Positions 24,800-36,921 of a stretch of 64,000 nt of DNA are shown one piece after another. The position numbers were made by a program, and so were the translations under genes. The notes under the pieces are model-generated. The model did not search any database and was not told where the DNA came from. It worked only from the letters and a program-made list of their open reading frames with translations. The stretch comes from Zygnema circumcarinatum. Lineage: Eukaryota > Streptophyta > Zygnematophyceae > Zygnematales > Zygnemataceae. Where the stretch lies: positions 6,551,948-6,615,947 of the forward strand of contig CM074804.1 of NCBI GenBank assembly GCA_037447605.1, written 5' to 3'. How positions within the stretch are numbered: the first letter of the stretch is position 1; every line of letters begins with the position of its first letter.

Positions 24800-25712
24800 A
24801 CTTGGGAAGTGTTCTTGAGCAGGGAAAAATCTCGATACCTTACCCGCGTAGTTCTTCCTTGTCTCGAGAGACCAGCAGACTCTAACCTCGTTTCTTGTGA
24901 ACCCTCGTCAAAATTTCGCGAAGGCGAGAGGGTAATGTGTTGGCTGTTTGCCTTTTTCCCACCTTCAAATCCCTTCTCAAGGGAGTTCTTCTTGAGGCGA
25001 GGACTTGAGGCCGGTTGTAGACTATTTTGTGTTTCTTTTTTGCTCCCCCCATTTGTGCCATAGACTAGTGATCAGATGGGCCAATAACAGCTGTTAAAAG
25101 CGGCATAGAATGGCTTGCTGCTTCCGCGGAGACGAGAGGGCAACAATGTACAGCAGTTTATGTGTGAATCAGTTTTGGAATACCCTGGAACGAATGGAAC
25201 ACCAGCTGGCACGAATGCACTCTTTTGGGTCTGGCATATTCTACAACAGTGTCTGCTCTTCGTCCTCCTCAGGAATGGAAGTGGTGGGGGGAAAGTCTGA
25301 TACGCTCTAAGTGGAAGGACATGAGCGGTACATATTTCAGTTCATAGGAATGTATGTCTTTCAGCTCAACGAAATATCCGGGCCAATGTCTGATGAGACA
25401 CGTCCCATTCCTCAAGCATGCCTACTTTGTCTTCGGGTGACATTAACGTGACAAATATTACAAAAAGTTAACAGAAAAGTGTCCAGTAGCAGCGTTACAA
25501 GTGGCCTTTCCTCTTACGACCATCAAAAAGGCTTTGACTCTGTGTCGAGTCGACTCCCGTCTGCTCGCATGGCTTCCCCGACTCAGACTACGTTCACAAC
25601 GTCGCCCTGCGGCTTATGCCCATTCAAGACCCTCGGGTAGAAAGAGGCACCTTCTCTTCCTTGCATTTAAATGCACCTCTCCATCACCGATTGCCAAAGC
25701 CCCCTCCCTACT
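24800..25712. other. Convergent intergenic region, 3' UTRs only
   Basis: Between the plus-strand thioredoxin-fold gene and the minus-strand DJ-1 gene, both ending here. I see no exon, RNA gene or repeat. Confidence 0.5.
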
Positions 25713-28697
25713 TCACACCTTCACTGTGGTTCCGAGCACCGCCATGAGTTTGGCAACAAACTGAGGATGCGCAGGCCACGCTGCGCCCGTTATGAGCTTG
25801 CCGTCCACAACGCACTTAGTGATGGGGTCCGGATCCACCCACTCGCCGCCCGCCAGCACAACAGTCGGCTTCACTGCCGGATAAGCCGTGCATTTCTTGC
25901 CCTGCCACATACCAGACATAGAGAGCGCCCCAAATAAGCAAGGCATTCATAGCACTCTAAAAAAATAGGCAAATGTAAAAAAAAAAAAAAAAAATAGGGG
26001 TTATCACAAGTTTCGACCTGGTCAGCTGCAATTGTCTTTTAAGGAGACCAAACTGCTGCATCGAAATAACATCCTTCGCGGCACAAAAAGCGACTGAGAC
26101 GTGGACAGGTCCTTAGGGCTTATGACTCCTGTAAGCCAACAAGCCTTTCGAGCTTCAGCGTCTCACAAACTTTTAGTGATAAAAGTCAGGTTCAGAGATA
26201 GCTATTTTTTACTTCGCCATTTCTTGTCCTCACCTTCAGCACTCCAGCGGCTGCCAAAATCTGTTGGCCATGGCAGATAGAAGCAATGGCCTTCCCCTCG
26301 ATTTCGAACTGTTGCACCATTTCCAATACTCTGGCATTAATAGAAAGGTACTCTGGAGCCCGGCCGCCAGGAACGACCAGCGCATCATAGTCCGCCACAT
26401 TTACATCATCGAAGTTGTATGTTAATGCAAAATTATGTCCTGGTTTTTCAGTGTACGTCTGCGGGCATCCATCTCCCGAACCCAAAACAAAAAGGGATAA
26501 GAACAAGAAAAACCTTACGTACAAACAGTCATGCCTTTAAGCTGAACCGAACATGGGAGAAGGATTCTATGCGAGGCAATAAAAAGAGTCACCTGATCTC
26601 CTTCAAAGTCATGTATTGCCGTCCTGCATACTTCCCCCGCCTTCTTTCCCGGGCAGACTGCATCGGCACGATAACCCAAAGCCAAAAGCGCTTGAAAGGG
26701 AACCATGACCTCATAGTCCTCCATGAAGTCCTGAAATGGAAAAAAGCATCTAGGCTCAGCAAATCTTCAATAAGCAAACGATATTATTCTCTGCCCATTC
26801 ACCTCCCGCTAAAGGAAATGGTCAATTGCTGCCTCGCACCTACCCCGCAAAGGAAGAGCACTCTTTTGTCAGCTCCTTCCACCCGAGCTCCCATTGCCAT
26901 CAAGAGAAGCCCTAGAAACTCAGGATGGCCCGGCCATGCGGCTCCTGTCACCAGGTGGCCACCGCTGTCAATAAAGCATGCAGAAATGGGGTCGGGTTCC
27001 TCCCACACTGCGCCCGCTGCAACAACTATTGGCTTCAAAGCCGGATATGCCGTTGCCTTCTTGCCCTGCATAACAAATAACATTGTTCTGAAGAGTTTGA
27101 ACCGACCAAAATGCACCTTAGTTGCAAGTCGAAGTCAGTAAATTCGCAAAAACAGCAAAGGGAGTGAACTATAAGTAATTGAGCTTGAATATTCCACCCA
27201 CCTGGAGCACGCCCGCTGCTGCAAGAATGAGCTGTCCGTGGCAGATAGATGCAATCGGCTTGCTGCTGTGCGCAAACTTCTGAACAAGTTCAAGCACAGT
27301 CTGATCGAGAGAGAGATACTCGGGAGCCCGTCCGCCTGGTATGACCAGTGCGTCATAGTTCTCGAATTTGACGTCGGAATACGAGGCGTTCAGTACGAAG
27401 TTGTGGCCAGGCTTTTCTGTATAGGTCTGCAACCCCAAACCCAACCGACAAAAACGTCAGCACACGAGGCCTAGCTTTAGCGACACAAGGAATGTCTCCG
27501 TACGTTCTCTCGTGTGTTTGGAGGAGCGCTCCGTCCAAACCTTATGCAACTAAAGTTAAAGTTGAACGTACCAAGTAACGGTTATGATATAGGTGATTCG
27601 ATCGAGGTTCTCAGTCAGAATTTGAAAAGGGCAGTCGTCTAGCCAACGACCAATATGACAATAGTCTAATTTCACTTTCGATATTCTGTTCAATATTCAG
27701 ATCCTTGGATTGCGAAACCAAATTGAGGGTACAAAAAAATCAATTCAACAGACCGCCTGATTGCCTCTCTCTCTCTTCTTCTGACTCTCCTCTCTCTCTA
27801 TCTCTGCGTTTCTCTCTTCTTTTTTAAATCATTTTTTCCCTTCGTCCATTTCCGCAGTGAAGCATTTGGAAAGCTTGTTTGCCACATTATTATTGTAGAA
27901 CCAAGCTAGCGTGAACTGAACTTACATTTTTTTTTCTTAGATTTTTATACAGTCTGTTCAAGTCTGCCTCACAGTATTGCAGTAATTCTAGGTAAGTGTC
28001 ATTACCCGCAAAAATGAGCCATTGTAATGCGTTTTATTTCTATGCCAAAACGTTCGGTACCCTTCTTTTGAGCCATTACAGCGCCGGATATTGTGAATAC
28101 ATCCCACGTTTCCTTCTTTCCCCCTATTTTCCAAAGAGCTGCATACGGAGTTGTAACCAACCATGGCTTCTTAAAAAAACGTTCAAGAACTTATCGTGCT
28201 GTAGACGGAACCATGCATAGCCGAAAGCTCACGGAGATCTATCACTACAGATAGAGGAATATAAGAAATTTTATCGTAGACGCTTGAGTCGATAAAACCA
28301 AGCTGGAATGTACGTGAACACTTGAAAAAAGAGTGCCGGTTAAGCAAAACGAGCAGCGACGACACAAACAAGTGCGTAGCAGGCACCTGATCTCCCAAGA
28401 AGTCGTGTACGGCAGTGCGACATATGTCGCCTTCTGCCTTCCCGGGACAGACGGCGTCCACATTGAAGCCGAATGCAAGAAGAGACTGGAAGGGCACCAT
28501 GACCTGCCATGCAGCAGGACAACAGGAGTAGGAATAGGAGTATTGGCGTAAGGAACTTCACGAAACAATCGCCATAACTGAAAGTACAAGTGCATTCTCC
28601 TGATTCGTATGTCAGACCGGCAGCACACGAATACCTCATAGTCCTCGACAAAGTCGCCAACAATGAAAAGGATGCGCTTTCCCTCCGTGCTCGGCAT
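25713..28697 (-). CDS. Tandem-domain DJ-1/PfpI family protein (plant DJ-1D/E/F type)
   Basis: Glyoxalase III or deglycase-type protein with two DJ-1 domains in one chain, as in Arabidopsis DJ-1 proteins. Exons, high to low: 28635-28697, 28387-28503, 27202-27426, 26844-27065, 26593-26730, 26234-26458 and 25713-25901; all phase 0, 392 residues. The two domains are strongly similar, and the intron positions repeat between them, with each exon of domain 2 mirroring one of domain 1. Both active sites look intact: Glu18 in DFVEDYE with Cys122 in ASICHG, and Glu213 in DFMEDYE with Cys317 in ASICHG. Conserved [12 protein letters not shown] and [12 protein letters not shown] also appear in each half. 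No transit peptide, so probably cytosolic. Methylglyoxal detoxification is known for plant DJ-1D; activity here is inferred. The start is divergent from the HPP gene, 859 bp away. Confidence 0.93.
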
Positions 28698-29556
28698 GGT
28701 CAACACGCCTCTATTTCACAAGGCCACAGATAAAAAATGATCGCAGTGATGACCAATTGCTGCCTCCAAAGCGTCGGAGAGCGCAAGCAAGCAGGCGAGC
28801 AAGAAATTCCGCCCTCGCTGACCGCGAGAGAAACCACGAACGATCGAGCCTCCAGGTCCGACCACGCGTGTGAACAACCTACGGACGGACGGACGGACGG
28901 ACGGACGGTTTGTGGGATGGTTTGTTGGACGGATTGTGGGGCTGTGGGCAGCCGAAAGCGTGCGAGCCATTCGTTGACAACAACAACAACAACAACCTCT
29001 TCTAGTTCTTCTTCCCCAAATATGAGAACCAACAGATGGTGGAGGGCCTCCCTTGGCCCCTCGGCGGCACGAAAGGGCGGCCCATGGTCGGGGGTGTATG
29101 CGCACATGCATGCCCATATGGCGTCCAACGGGCTGCCGCCACGTCCTCATCTTGTTGGCAACGGAAAGTGCGGGGAGGCCGCCACGTGGGCAGACCGCCG
29201 ACCTGCTGCAACTTGCAGACAGGACAGGACAGGACAGGACAGCCGACGCCATGGACAGGCGGAGGGGAAAGGTGGCGGCGATGGAGGGAGGGAGGGTAGT
29301 CTCTGGGAGTTTGAGGTGGAGGTAGACGAGCTGCTTCGAATGTGCAGGCGAAAATGTCGCACTTTTCGAGGCAGGTCTTGAGGTTGCATTGGTGAGCTCC
29401 TTTTGAAACAGAGCTGGTACATGTACGATCATTTAAGGGTCCCTTGCAACGGATATTTTTCACGGTGAAGCATTCAGTTCGATTAGGACTGGGAGAGGGG
29501 GTCCAAAGGGGTTTGCGAAGGAGTATCAGGCAGTGATCGGTGTCGAATGTCGATCA
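28698..29556. other. Divergent promoter region of the DJ-1 and HPP genes
   Basis: An 859-bp spacer between two start codons pointing away from each other. It carries a GGAC tetranucleotide array (28881-28908), an AAC triplet run (28979-28996), a short AGGAC run (29220-29240) and a GC-rich part (29040-29300). Open frames on both strands here are shadows of this composition. Confidence 0.6.
28881..28908. repeat. (GGAC)n tetranucleotide array
   Basis: Seven perfect GGAC/ACGG units about 185 bp upstream of the DJ-1 start. The same tetranucleotide recurs upstream of other genes in the window. Confidence 0.9.
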
Positions 29557-31564
29557 ATGGCGAGTGGAGCGCCAGATTCAGCTTTTGAAATCATCCAAAG
29601 GCAGAGAGCTTTGAAGGGGCCTGAGTCTGATGGAGACTCCAAAAGAGCTCAGAAACCGTGTGTCGTAAAATCCTACTTTAAAAAGTATCGTGGCTCGCAG
29701 GAAGGCCTGTTCCCTCCAAAGCCAACCGTCAGAATTCTTGTGTGGTCATTTATAGCCTCGTTTACCGGTGAGCGTGGCTGTCACACCCTCATCATCTTGC
29801 GTTGCTTAGTCAAAGTCCTTGCTTGAGTCTGGCCTGTCCTCGTCGACGGTAGAATTCTTTCAAATCATTACAATACCTTGTGGAACTTGAGACTCTTTGA
29901 AGCCGTTAGAAACCCGGAATTCTTCCATGTACGGTAGGACAAAATGGATTTTCTGCACAACGGAAGAGCTGGACGCTTATGTGATGTGTTTGCAAAATTA
30001 ACTGTCTGAGATTACTAGTTTAAGAACATTATAGAATGATGCCTTTCGGCTATCACATCATTAACTTACACAAGCATGAAACATATATTATTGTCGAGAT
30101 TTCTGCTTTTGCATACTTTTGGGGACTCAGTTCTGTCAGATGTGTGGCTGCAGGCATCTCCATATGCGCGGCCTTGACATACAATGTGAACATACGGCCG
30201 GGTGGAGAAATAGGAGGAGAACCGATTGAATTGGGCTTCATTATTGGATCATTCGGTGCAACTGCCGTGCTTATTTATGGAGCTGTAGATTCTCCGTTTT
30301 CTCAGCCTCGAAATGTTCTAGTCGGGAACTTCTTGTCAGGCATAATTGGAATCGCCATTGCAGAAATGTTTGCAGCGCTCGGCCTCCAATTTTCCGGCAA
30401 AAGGACACTGTTGTGGATGGAGTGCGCATTAGCAGTGTCACTGTCAATATTTGGTAAGGATTGGGACTCTTTCTGAAAGGAGAAGCCACAGGAGTTCTCC
30501 GAAACAATGGACTTATGGGAGGTTTATTTGCAATGGCATTGAGGTTTGGACAGACTGTGTCATCTTGCCTTTCGCTGAAGTTCTCTGCAATGTGGCGTTC
30601 TTACTGCTCCCTTTGTTCGGGCAGGTTGAGGAGCTATGTCGATTTTATCGAGTAGTAACGAACACTGGCTGCTCAGAGATTGTCCTGTCCAACTTTATCT
30701 TTTCACTGTTGTGCTGGTCATCGCATTTCTACTCACTTTAAGGAAAAACCTTGTCGCTGGAAAACAGCTATGCAGGCATTTCGGTGCGTGCATCCTCCTG
30801 GGGGCGCAACAGCAATGATAGCAGTCACATCAACTTCTAGTGAGCGTATGCATGGGCTATTCATCCTTCCGGTATTCGGAGGCCTTGTACTCATGCTGCT
30901 TGTGGCGTTGCTCATAAACAACATCGCCCGCCAGTAAGGCTATCATGATTTACGCTTAGCTTGCCCTGTCTTGGATTCATTGGCTTTGCTCGTACTGGCC
31001 TGAGCTGTAAACCTGTGACACCGGGCTCATGGCATTGGCTGCTTTCCCCTCGTATAGTATTTCTATAGTTTGCTTGTTCTGTTAATTCAGACGAACTTCA
31101 TTCTGCTGCACATACCTACAGAACGTTAAACCAGAGTGCAGAAGCTGAGCAATGTCTAAAACAGACGACTTTCTTTATTCGCCGTTTCGAGGCATTACTT
31201 GAGTGTACAATTTGACTGGTTTGACAGGTATCCCACTTATTGGTGGAAGCCGACCATCAAGGACATTCCAATTCGTGAAGGTTCCACGCACCACCTGTCC
31301 AGGGCCTTTGGTGAAGCGTTCAATGTAGCCGAGCTGCAGCCAAGGCCCCCCCAAGTTTCTGCACAGGTTGTACTTGGAGACGCGGTGGAAAACGGAACCA
31401 TGCAACTCTCTATTCCCTCCTTGCAAAATGAAGCAAGCACATTAACTCCATCGGCGGAGTTGTCGCAAGCCCTAGAAAGGGCTCGCTGCAAAATTGCTGC
31501 TCTCGAAACCGAGTTGCAAGCCTTGCGGCAGTGTACAATGTATGGAGGCGGTCTACAGTTTTGA
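29557..31564 (+). CDS. HPP family integral membrane protein (plastid nitrite-transporter type)
   Basis: Plant members of the HPP family include chloroplast-envelope nitrite transporters (Arabidopsis NITR2). Exons: 29557-29767, 30154-30453, 30768-30933 and 31228-31564; phases 1, 1 and 2 agree across the joins, 337 residues. The signature HPPGGATAMIAV is at residues 179-190, preceded by FRCV. Hydrophobic segments include VRILVWSFIASFTG, FIIGSFGATAVLIYG followed by SQPRNVLVGNFLSG, and LPVFGGLVLMLLVALLI. The C-terminal tail is soluble and ends in a short coiled coil (ALERARCKIAALETELQAL). The N-terminus is polar and could include a transit peptide, though none is clear. I chose ATG 29557 as the first ATG of the frame. 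Transport substrate is inferred from the family only. Confidence 0.88.
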
Positions 31565-32229
31565 AGTTGTAGGCATAATTATGTAAAAGTGGCCTGTGAA
31601 GTGTACAGACATGAGAACCGGTGAACACCCTTTCTCTCTTGTTGTTATTGTTGTGCCTTGTCCTGAAAACATGTAACTGGAATCTAAACCATACCATACT
31701 CTTCACTAAAGCTCAACTCAATGCAAATTTCTCCTTCCTACCCTCCTTCCCACAAACTCCATACAGCCCATACAGTCCCCCTTTAGTCTCCACTATCCGC
31801 CTTTCCATGTCTGCGTCCGGCAGTCCGCCGTTCCGTGAAACAGCGCGTATTTGAACTGCAGGCCAGCTCCATGAGAAATTGAAAATTCGTCGCAGTCCGC
31901 CCCAGTGTCGGCGAACCTTCGCGACCGATTCTTTCCGGCGGAGGGCGGCCTTGGAGGGGCGCTTCGCACGCGCGGAAATCCTGCTCTTCCTCCCTCCCTA
32001 CCTCCCTTCTCCAGCTGTTGCTCGCTCTCCCACTGCTGACAGGCTCTATCTCTCGCCTTCTGGGCTTCGCTGAAATTCTGCCACGCGGAGCGCTGTTTGA
32101 TACGTGCTTTTGTGGCCTGCTCTGTATACCGTCGGTGGGAGTCGGTTGGTTCAAATTAAATCTTTGAAGGCGCTGCTGAGATCGAAGTGACGGGGTTTGC
32201 TCCGGCGGGGGATAGTTCGAAGATTGGCG
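31565..32229. other. Intergenic: HPP 3' UTR and RMA promoter
   Basis: 665 bp between two genes on the same strand. A CT-rich stretch (31720-31800) and GC-rich sequence (31880-32060) precede the RING gene. No exon seen. Confidence 0.5.
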
Positions 32230-33060
32230 ATGGTTGAGGAAGGCTGTGCATCCGGTTCGAGTGGAGGAGCGACAGCAGCAGCAGCAGCAGCAGCTGCAGT
32301 CCAGCGTCGGCATACGGAGGCGGGAGATTCCGTGGCTGCGCAGGATTTTGGTCGGATGGCGGAGGAGGGAGGACGAGGAGGGTTTGGAGAGAGCGAGCAG
32401 CTGTTGCCTAAAAGCAATGAAAACGAAAATGGATCTTCCGGGGCCGGCGCAAGCGCCAGCGCTGGAAGCGTGGGAGGCGATGGAGGAAGTTTTGAGTGCA
32501 ACATTTGTTTGGAACTCGCACAAGATCCCGTCGTAACCCTGTGCGGGCATCTGTTTTGTTGGCCGTGTCTTTATCTGTGGTTGCGCATGCACACAGCGTA
32601 CAAAGAGTGTCCGGTATGCAAAGCAGGTGTTGAAGAAGCGAAAGTAATCCCCCTGTATGGCAGAGGCAACTTAGGAGCGAAAGATCCGAGAACAAAGCCA
32701 GTGCCGGGTGCAGACATTCCCAACCGGCCGCAGGGGCAAAGGCCAGAGCCTACGCGCGCCCATCCGCAGCATGCGCCCGGCTTTAATTTTGTTGCCGGCC
32801 CGGCAGGTCCCTTTGCAACGGCGCAGATTGGGAATTTTACTTTATCGGCAGGCTTCGGCTTGTTTCCTTCTCTGTTTGGTCTCCAATTCCAGTCCTTCCC
32901 TGCTGGTGAAGGGTCCATGCACGCAGGTATGATGGGGTCGCCGATGGCAGCGCCAAGACCCGGACAATCCTTGAGCCCCGAGCAACAGCAGCAAGCTTTT
33001 CTCTCTCGACTTCTCCTCTTTCTCGGCTCGTTCGTCATCTTGTGTCTTCTGTTTTTCTAG
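32230..33060 (+). CDS. RMA: RMA/RNF5-type RING E3 ubiquitin ligase, tail-anchored
   Basis: Endoplasmic-reticulum RING ligase family (plant RMA1, animal RNF5/RNF185), active in membrane-protein quality control. Single exon, 276 residues; ATG at 32230, TAG at 33058-33060. The N-terminus is low-complexity, with an Ala run from a CAG-type repeat at 32271-32297 and then Gly/Ser-rich. The C3HC4 RING begins at Cys90 with FECNICLELAQDPVVTLCGH, followed by LFCWPCLYLWL and KECPVCKAG. That order and spacing are those of RMA proteins, as is the post-RING VIPLYGRG. The last 15 residues (LLLFLGSFVILCLLFF region) form a hydrophobic tail anchor. A Gly/Pro-rich linker lies between. Absence of introns contrasts with every other long gene in the window. 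Confidence 0.93.
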   Translation: MVEEGCASGSSGGATAAAAAAAAVQRRHTEAGDSVAAQDFGRMAEEGGRGGFGESEQLLPKSNENENGSSGAGASASAGSVGGDGGSFECNICLELAQDPVVTLCGHLFCWPCLYLWLRMHTAYKECPVCKAGVEEAKVIPLYGRGNLGAKDPRTKPVPGADIPNRPQGQRPEPTRAHPQHAPGFNFVAGPAGPFATAQIGNFTLSAGFGLFPSLFGLQFQSFPAGEGSMHAGMMGSPMAAPRPGQSLSPEQQQQAFLSRLLLFLGSFVILCLLFF

Positions 33061-33786
33061 GTTAGTCTTAGATTTGAGGGCAGGCGATAGTGGAATATGT
33101 CATGTTTCAGGTGGATGACTGTCGTCTTCCGAGTGTAGCACAGAATAAAGGCTGTCTCCCTCGTAACGGTGCTGTCACCACCGAAAGAGATTGCTTCACG
33201 AGAGTGCGTGATAAGATGTACATATCAATCAGCAGACGTCAGCTATCGCTTTGTAGAACGAGACCAATTGGACCAGAGAGCAGCGATTTCACACTGTAAT
33301 GCATAGAATATGCAGGCAGGTACAGCAGGGCATTGTGGGTCGGTCCTTCATTGGTTTTGTGTAGAGAGACCTGTATCATAAGCAAGGAACATTGTGGGTG
33401 ACTGGTTTTCTCGTTTTTCCTTTTTTTTTTGTTTATGGCCTAAGAATCTGGACGGAAATCTTGGGCAAGTAGTACTGGTTGCATGCGCTGATTGTACGCT
33501 ATGCTCCTCTAGCTCTCGCGAAGGTTCAATGTGCTTATAGATTCGAAGTACAGAACTGATGTAACTGGCAATTGAGCTACCCTGACTTCAGTTCTGGCAT
33601 TATTGGCTGTTGACTCATATCGCTGTTGATGGTGGCTCCTTGAGAGAACGGGAAGCGTATTAAGAAAACCACCAAACTCATCCTTATGTTTACAAGGAGC
33701 CTCTATCTGCAGCAACAGTCTAATACAGGATTCAACAGTGCTAAAAAATAAATACGAGATTGTACATAGTATAGCACCAACGGTAT
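33061..33786. other. Convergent intergenic region
   Basis: 3' UTRs of the RMA-type gene (plus) and of the minus-strand plastid-type protein. No exon or repeat of note. Confidence 0.5.
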
Positions 33787-35724
33787 CTACCATCCCGGAC
33801 CATGTTCCCACTTCAACACCGCAGAGTTGACATCATCTTCCCGCTTTGCTTTGTCTTTCAAGAACCAGTCACATATCCGGCCAGCATTAAGCTCTTCAAT
33901 TGGGACTTGCTCTTGTTCAGAGATCACTCGGAGAAGATTCAAAGACGATACCTGAATAGTGCATGTAGGCAAAAAAAAATTGTCAAGCGGTGTCAACAAG
34001 GTACCACTGTCAACTTCTCATAGATTTTTGAAAAAAGTCATCCACAGTTAGCTAAAAACTATGCCACGCTATGCTATGCTTTGTTCGACTTTATTCAGTA
34101 TGATCTTTGAATTCAGCTATTGAGAACGTTAATTTCATGTCAGCTGTCTTCAAGGATCAAACCAGCCATCTATATTTTGACAGTCCACATCAGAAAGTGA
34201 AGAAAAGAAAGTTCCTAAGGTGCGTCAAAAACATACATTTTACGGCATCACAAACAAATTCTTCATCCTTCAACTCTCCTTGAAATCAGTGCATGCGCCT
34301 TAGTACGCATAGACAACAAAAACCCAAATCCCAAAAACGAGGCCCGGGGGTAACAAATAGACAAAGTCTTGAAGATTTAAAATAACCTCATTGCACGAAT
34401 GGCCATTTGGATGAATGGCCACACCTACAAAACTTACCGTGAGCCGTGCAAGAAAGCGTTCATGCATATCCAGCCCCGCCATTTCCACTAGCCCGGCTTC
34501 CTCAAGTGAGAGGAAACTTGCAGGAGAGCCAGGACCACCTTGAGCTCCATCGGCAGCCATGGCGATAACTGATAGTCTCTGCTTTCGTCCTCCTGCAAAG
34601 AAAGAAGCAACCTTTTCATTGCAAAAAGAAAAAGTATTGGGACGGAAAGTGGTGATATCCCAAAATAAGTACAAAGAGGGAAAATCCCAAATGAAGAAAC
34701 ATAAGGAAAGGCGGTGAAAACAAAACTAACATTCACAGTGCTAGAAGCGTCTGTACACAAAAGGAAGCCATGCCGCAAAATTAGTTCATGCCGGTAACTT
34801 CATTCTGCAGGATAAGACCCGATTGAGTCCTACACAGATGTAAAATGGTGCAGCATTTCCAAAGGAATTGCTGGCAAGCATTTATCCATTGTCCATTCGC
34901 TCTTTGAAGTATGTATGGGCTGATAGCAGCAGCGCAAGTAGTTCCACTGTCTCAGTCACTTGTCAAATAGGGAAGAATCTAAAAGACAGAAGCAAGCAGG
35001 GAAAATATGCCAAGAGAACTCAAACAAATCAAAGAGAAATTTCATCCTGGAACAGAAAGCAATTGCAAACTCATTTAGAAAAATAACATACTGCAGCTAC
35101 AAGATGACAAGGCGCCGTTGATCAAGTATATACATGGTCTACAATACAATTGACAAGGCACAGGTTCCCTAAGCTCTTCCCATTGCTCTTGCTTCAAATT
35201 TCGAAAGTTGAAGGAAAAAAAAACGTTGTGAAGCAAGGGAGATGTGTTCTAAATTGCTGGTACAACCAAAACAATCGCTTCGAATGATGATTGACCCGTT
35301 ACAAGATAGAGATTGGCCACTATGAAGAAAAAACTCTCAAGAATGTTTCCTCCTCAAAGAGTGCAGAAAAACGGACTAAAAGGAAAATTCTCTGTACTCT
35401 ATGCTAACAGGGAGAATGCCACCGTAAAACATTTCGTGTAAGGTTTCTGTTCCCCGAAAAATCATAGAGAAGTGAGAAAAGTGGCGAAAGCTACGAGCGG
35501 AGAGATTGCGCAGACAGAGAACAGCCGCTCCTACCTTGTAGATTACTTATGCCGCAGCTCTGCTGAAGGGAGAGCCCCAAAATCATCGACCTAGCTGCGC
35601 AAGACGCCCTCCGTCTCGGCGATGCTGCTCGCAGGGACGAGTACCCAGCCATGGTGGGCAGCGCTGAGTAGGAAGGCCGGCTCACTCCATGCGCGATGTC
35701 ATGTGCTCTGCACACAGCAGCCAT
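33787..35724 (-). CDS. Conserved-looking plastid-targeted protein of unknown function, 169 residues
   Basis: Three exons on the minus strand, high to low: 35535-35724, 34438-34592 and 33787-33951; phases 1 then 0 agree, TAG stop. Exon 1 is a Ser/Ala/Arg-rich, acid-poor leader (MAAVCRAHDIAHGVSRPS...), typical of a chloroplast transit peptide. The mature part is compact: SLEEAGLVEMAGLDMHERF, ARLTVSSLNLLRVISEQE and PIEELNAGRICDWFLKDK. It looks like a well-conserved helical domain and I believe plants have a matching family, but I cannot name it with confidence. No membrane segment and no cysteine motif. The promoter side carries a tandem 9-10 bp repeat (35829-35855). Confidence 0.75.
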
Positions 35725-36921
35725 TGCAAGCGCGCCTGCAGGAGCTTCAACGATGACGGCAAGGAGCAGCTCCTTGAACCAGGCTCTGCTGAACAGGCCG
35801 ACTCTCCTCCCTCGTTCTGTAAGGGGCGCGCTTTGTGCGCTTTGTGCGCTTTGTGGCGCGTTTTGAGAGAGGCGTGCGAGACGACGGGACGGATGAAACG
35901 TACCAAACGCTCAAAAAATTGTACAGTATGTGAAAGGATCGGTTAGTTTGTTGCATCCAACAGGTTTCAAGGTTGCGTTGTTCACATGGTTTTTTGGGGC
36001 AATGGGAGTGGAAAGAAGAAGGGAGGCTCTGTTGTATTAGCGAGTCCATTCGTGGGCGAGCTGTGGTCCAATAATATGCCAATATTGTGCGGCATATGTT
36101 TTTGCTTTATGGAATTTGGATGTTTAATCAGTTCATGAACGAGGACGTGGCAGACGACATCTTCATGATTTGAACTTGATAGATGTGGGTTCGTGCCTAG
36201 GTCTTGCCCACGGCAATCGACTTTCACTGTTACCGCAGGCACTGTACCTATGAAGGGAACACACATATAACTCTCGCAAAAATAACAAATATGTTAAAAC
36301 AGCCTTGCTTCTGTATGTAGAATATCGACAAGCGCGCGGAACACGTACATGGTTTGAAAATAATTGCTTGAGCTTGGATGCAAGCAACCTTGAAGGAACG
36401 CTATTGCAAAACAACACAATGGGCCATAGGCAGGCAGGCGGTCGGTTGGTCGCCAGTGACTTGTCACGGCACTCGTCCCTTCGCTCGCCAGCCTATGGCC
36501 CATTGTGTGGTTTTGCGGATTCATGTCGCAGTCAAGCTCTGGACGAAAAGTGATGACGCCTTGTTGCCCTGCAGGCAGTCACGTACGAAGGGCTGCCTTG
36601 GTTGCGCTCAAGACAGACTGCCGCACTTGGCATGACTAACACGTGCAAACACAACATGACCAAAGTCGGGTTCCATCGTAGACAAGGCGTGTCCCGCCAA
36701 ATTCTTTCGAACTCCTGCATACAGTTTAGGATATGTCACTTCTGCAGGATAGCATGTGATTGAACCGTTTTTGTGAAGAACTTAAGATAAATATCCCCAT
36801 GAACCAGTCACGGCTCACCAATGGAGACAACAATGATGAGTATGTCAATAGGGTCTCATCTTGCTGGGCTCCAATCTGCTTCCCGTGTGGACCACCATCA
36901 TGGCTAAAAGGCTCTTATGGT
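35725..36921. other. Intergenic with a 109-bp hairpin element
   Basis: Between the start of the plastid-type gene and the 3' end of CHLD, both on the minus strand. It contains three tandem GCGCTTTGT units (35829-35855) and a long-armed inverted repeat (36407-36515, listed separately). No exon seen. Confidence 0.55.
36407..36515. mobile_element. 109-bp hairpin/MITE-like inverted repeat
   Basis: A 25-bp left arm (36407-36431) and a 25-bp right arm (36491-36515) are reverse complements with one mismatch; the core is ACACAATGGGCCATAGGC. The 59-bp loop is GC-richer and contains its own small palindrome around GTGACTTGTCAC. Length and arm structure fit a miniature inverted-repeat element or a strong hairpin. 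No clear target duplication is visible. Confidence 0.65.

Noticed and set aside
28716-29463. Overlapping frames of 90-238 codons between DJ-1 and HPP
   Set aside because: They occur in several frames on both strands across GGAC and AAC simple repeats in a divergent promoter; no family resemblance.
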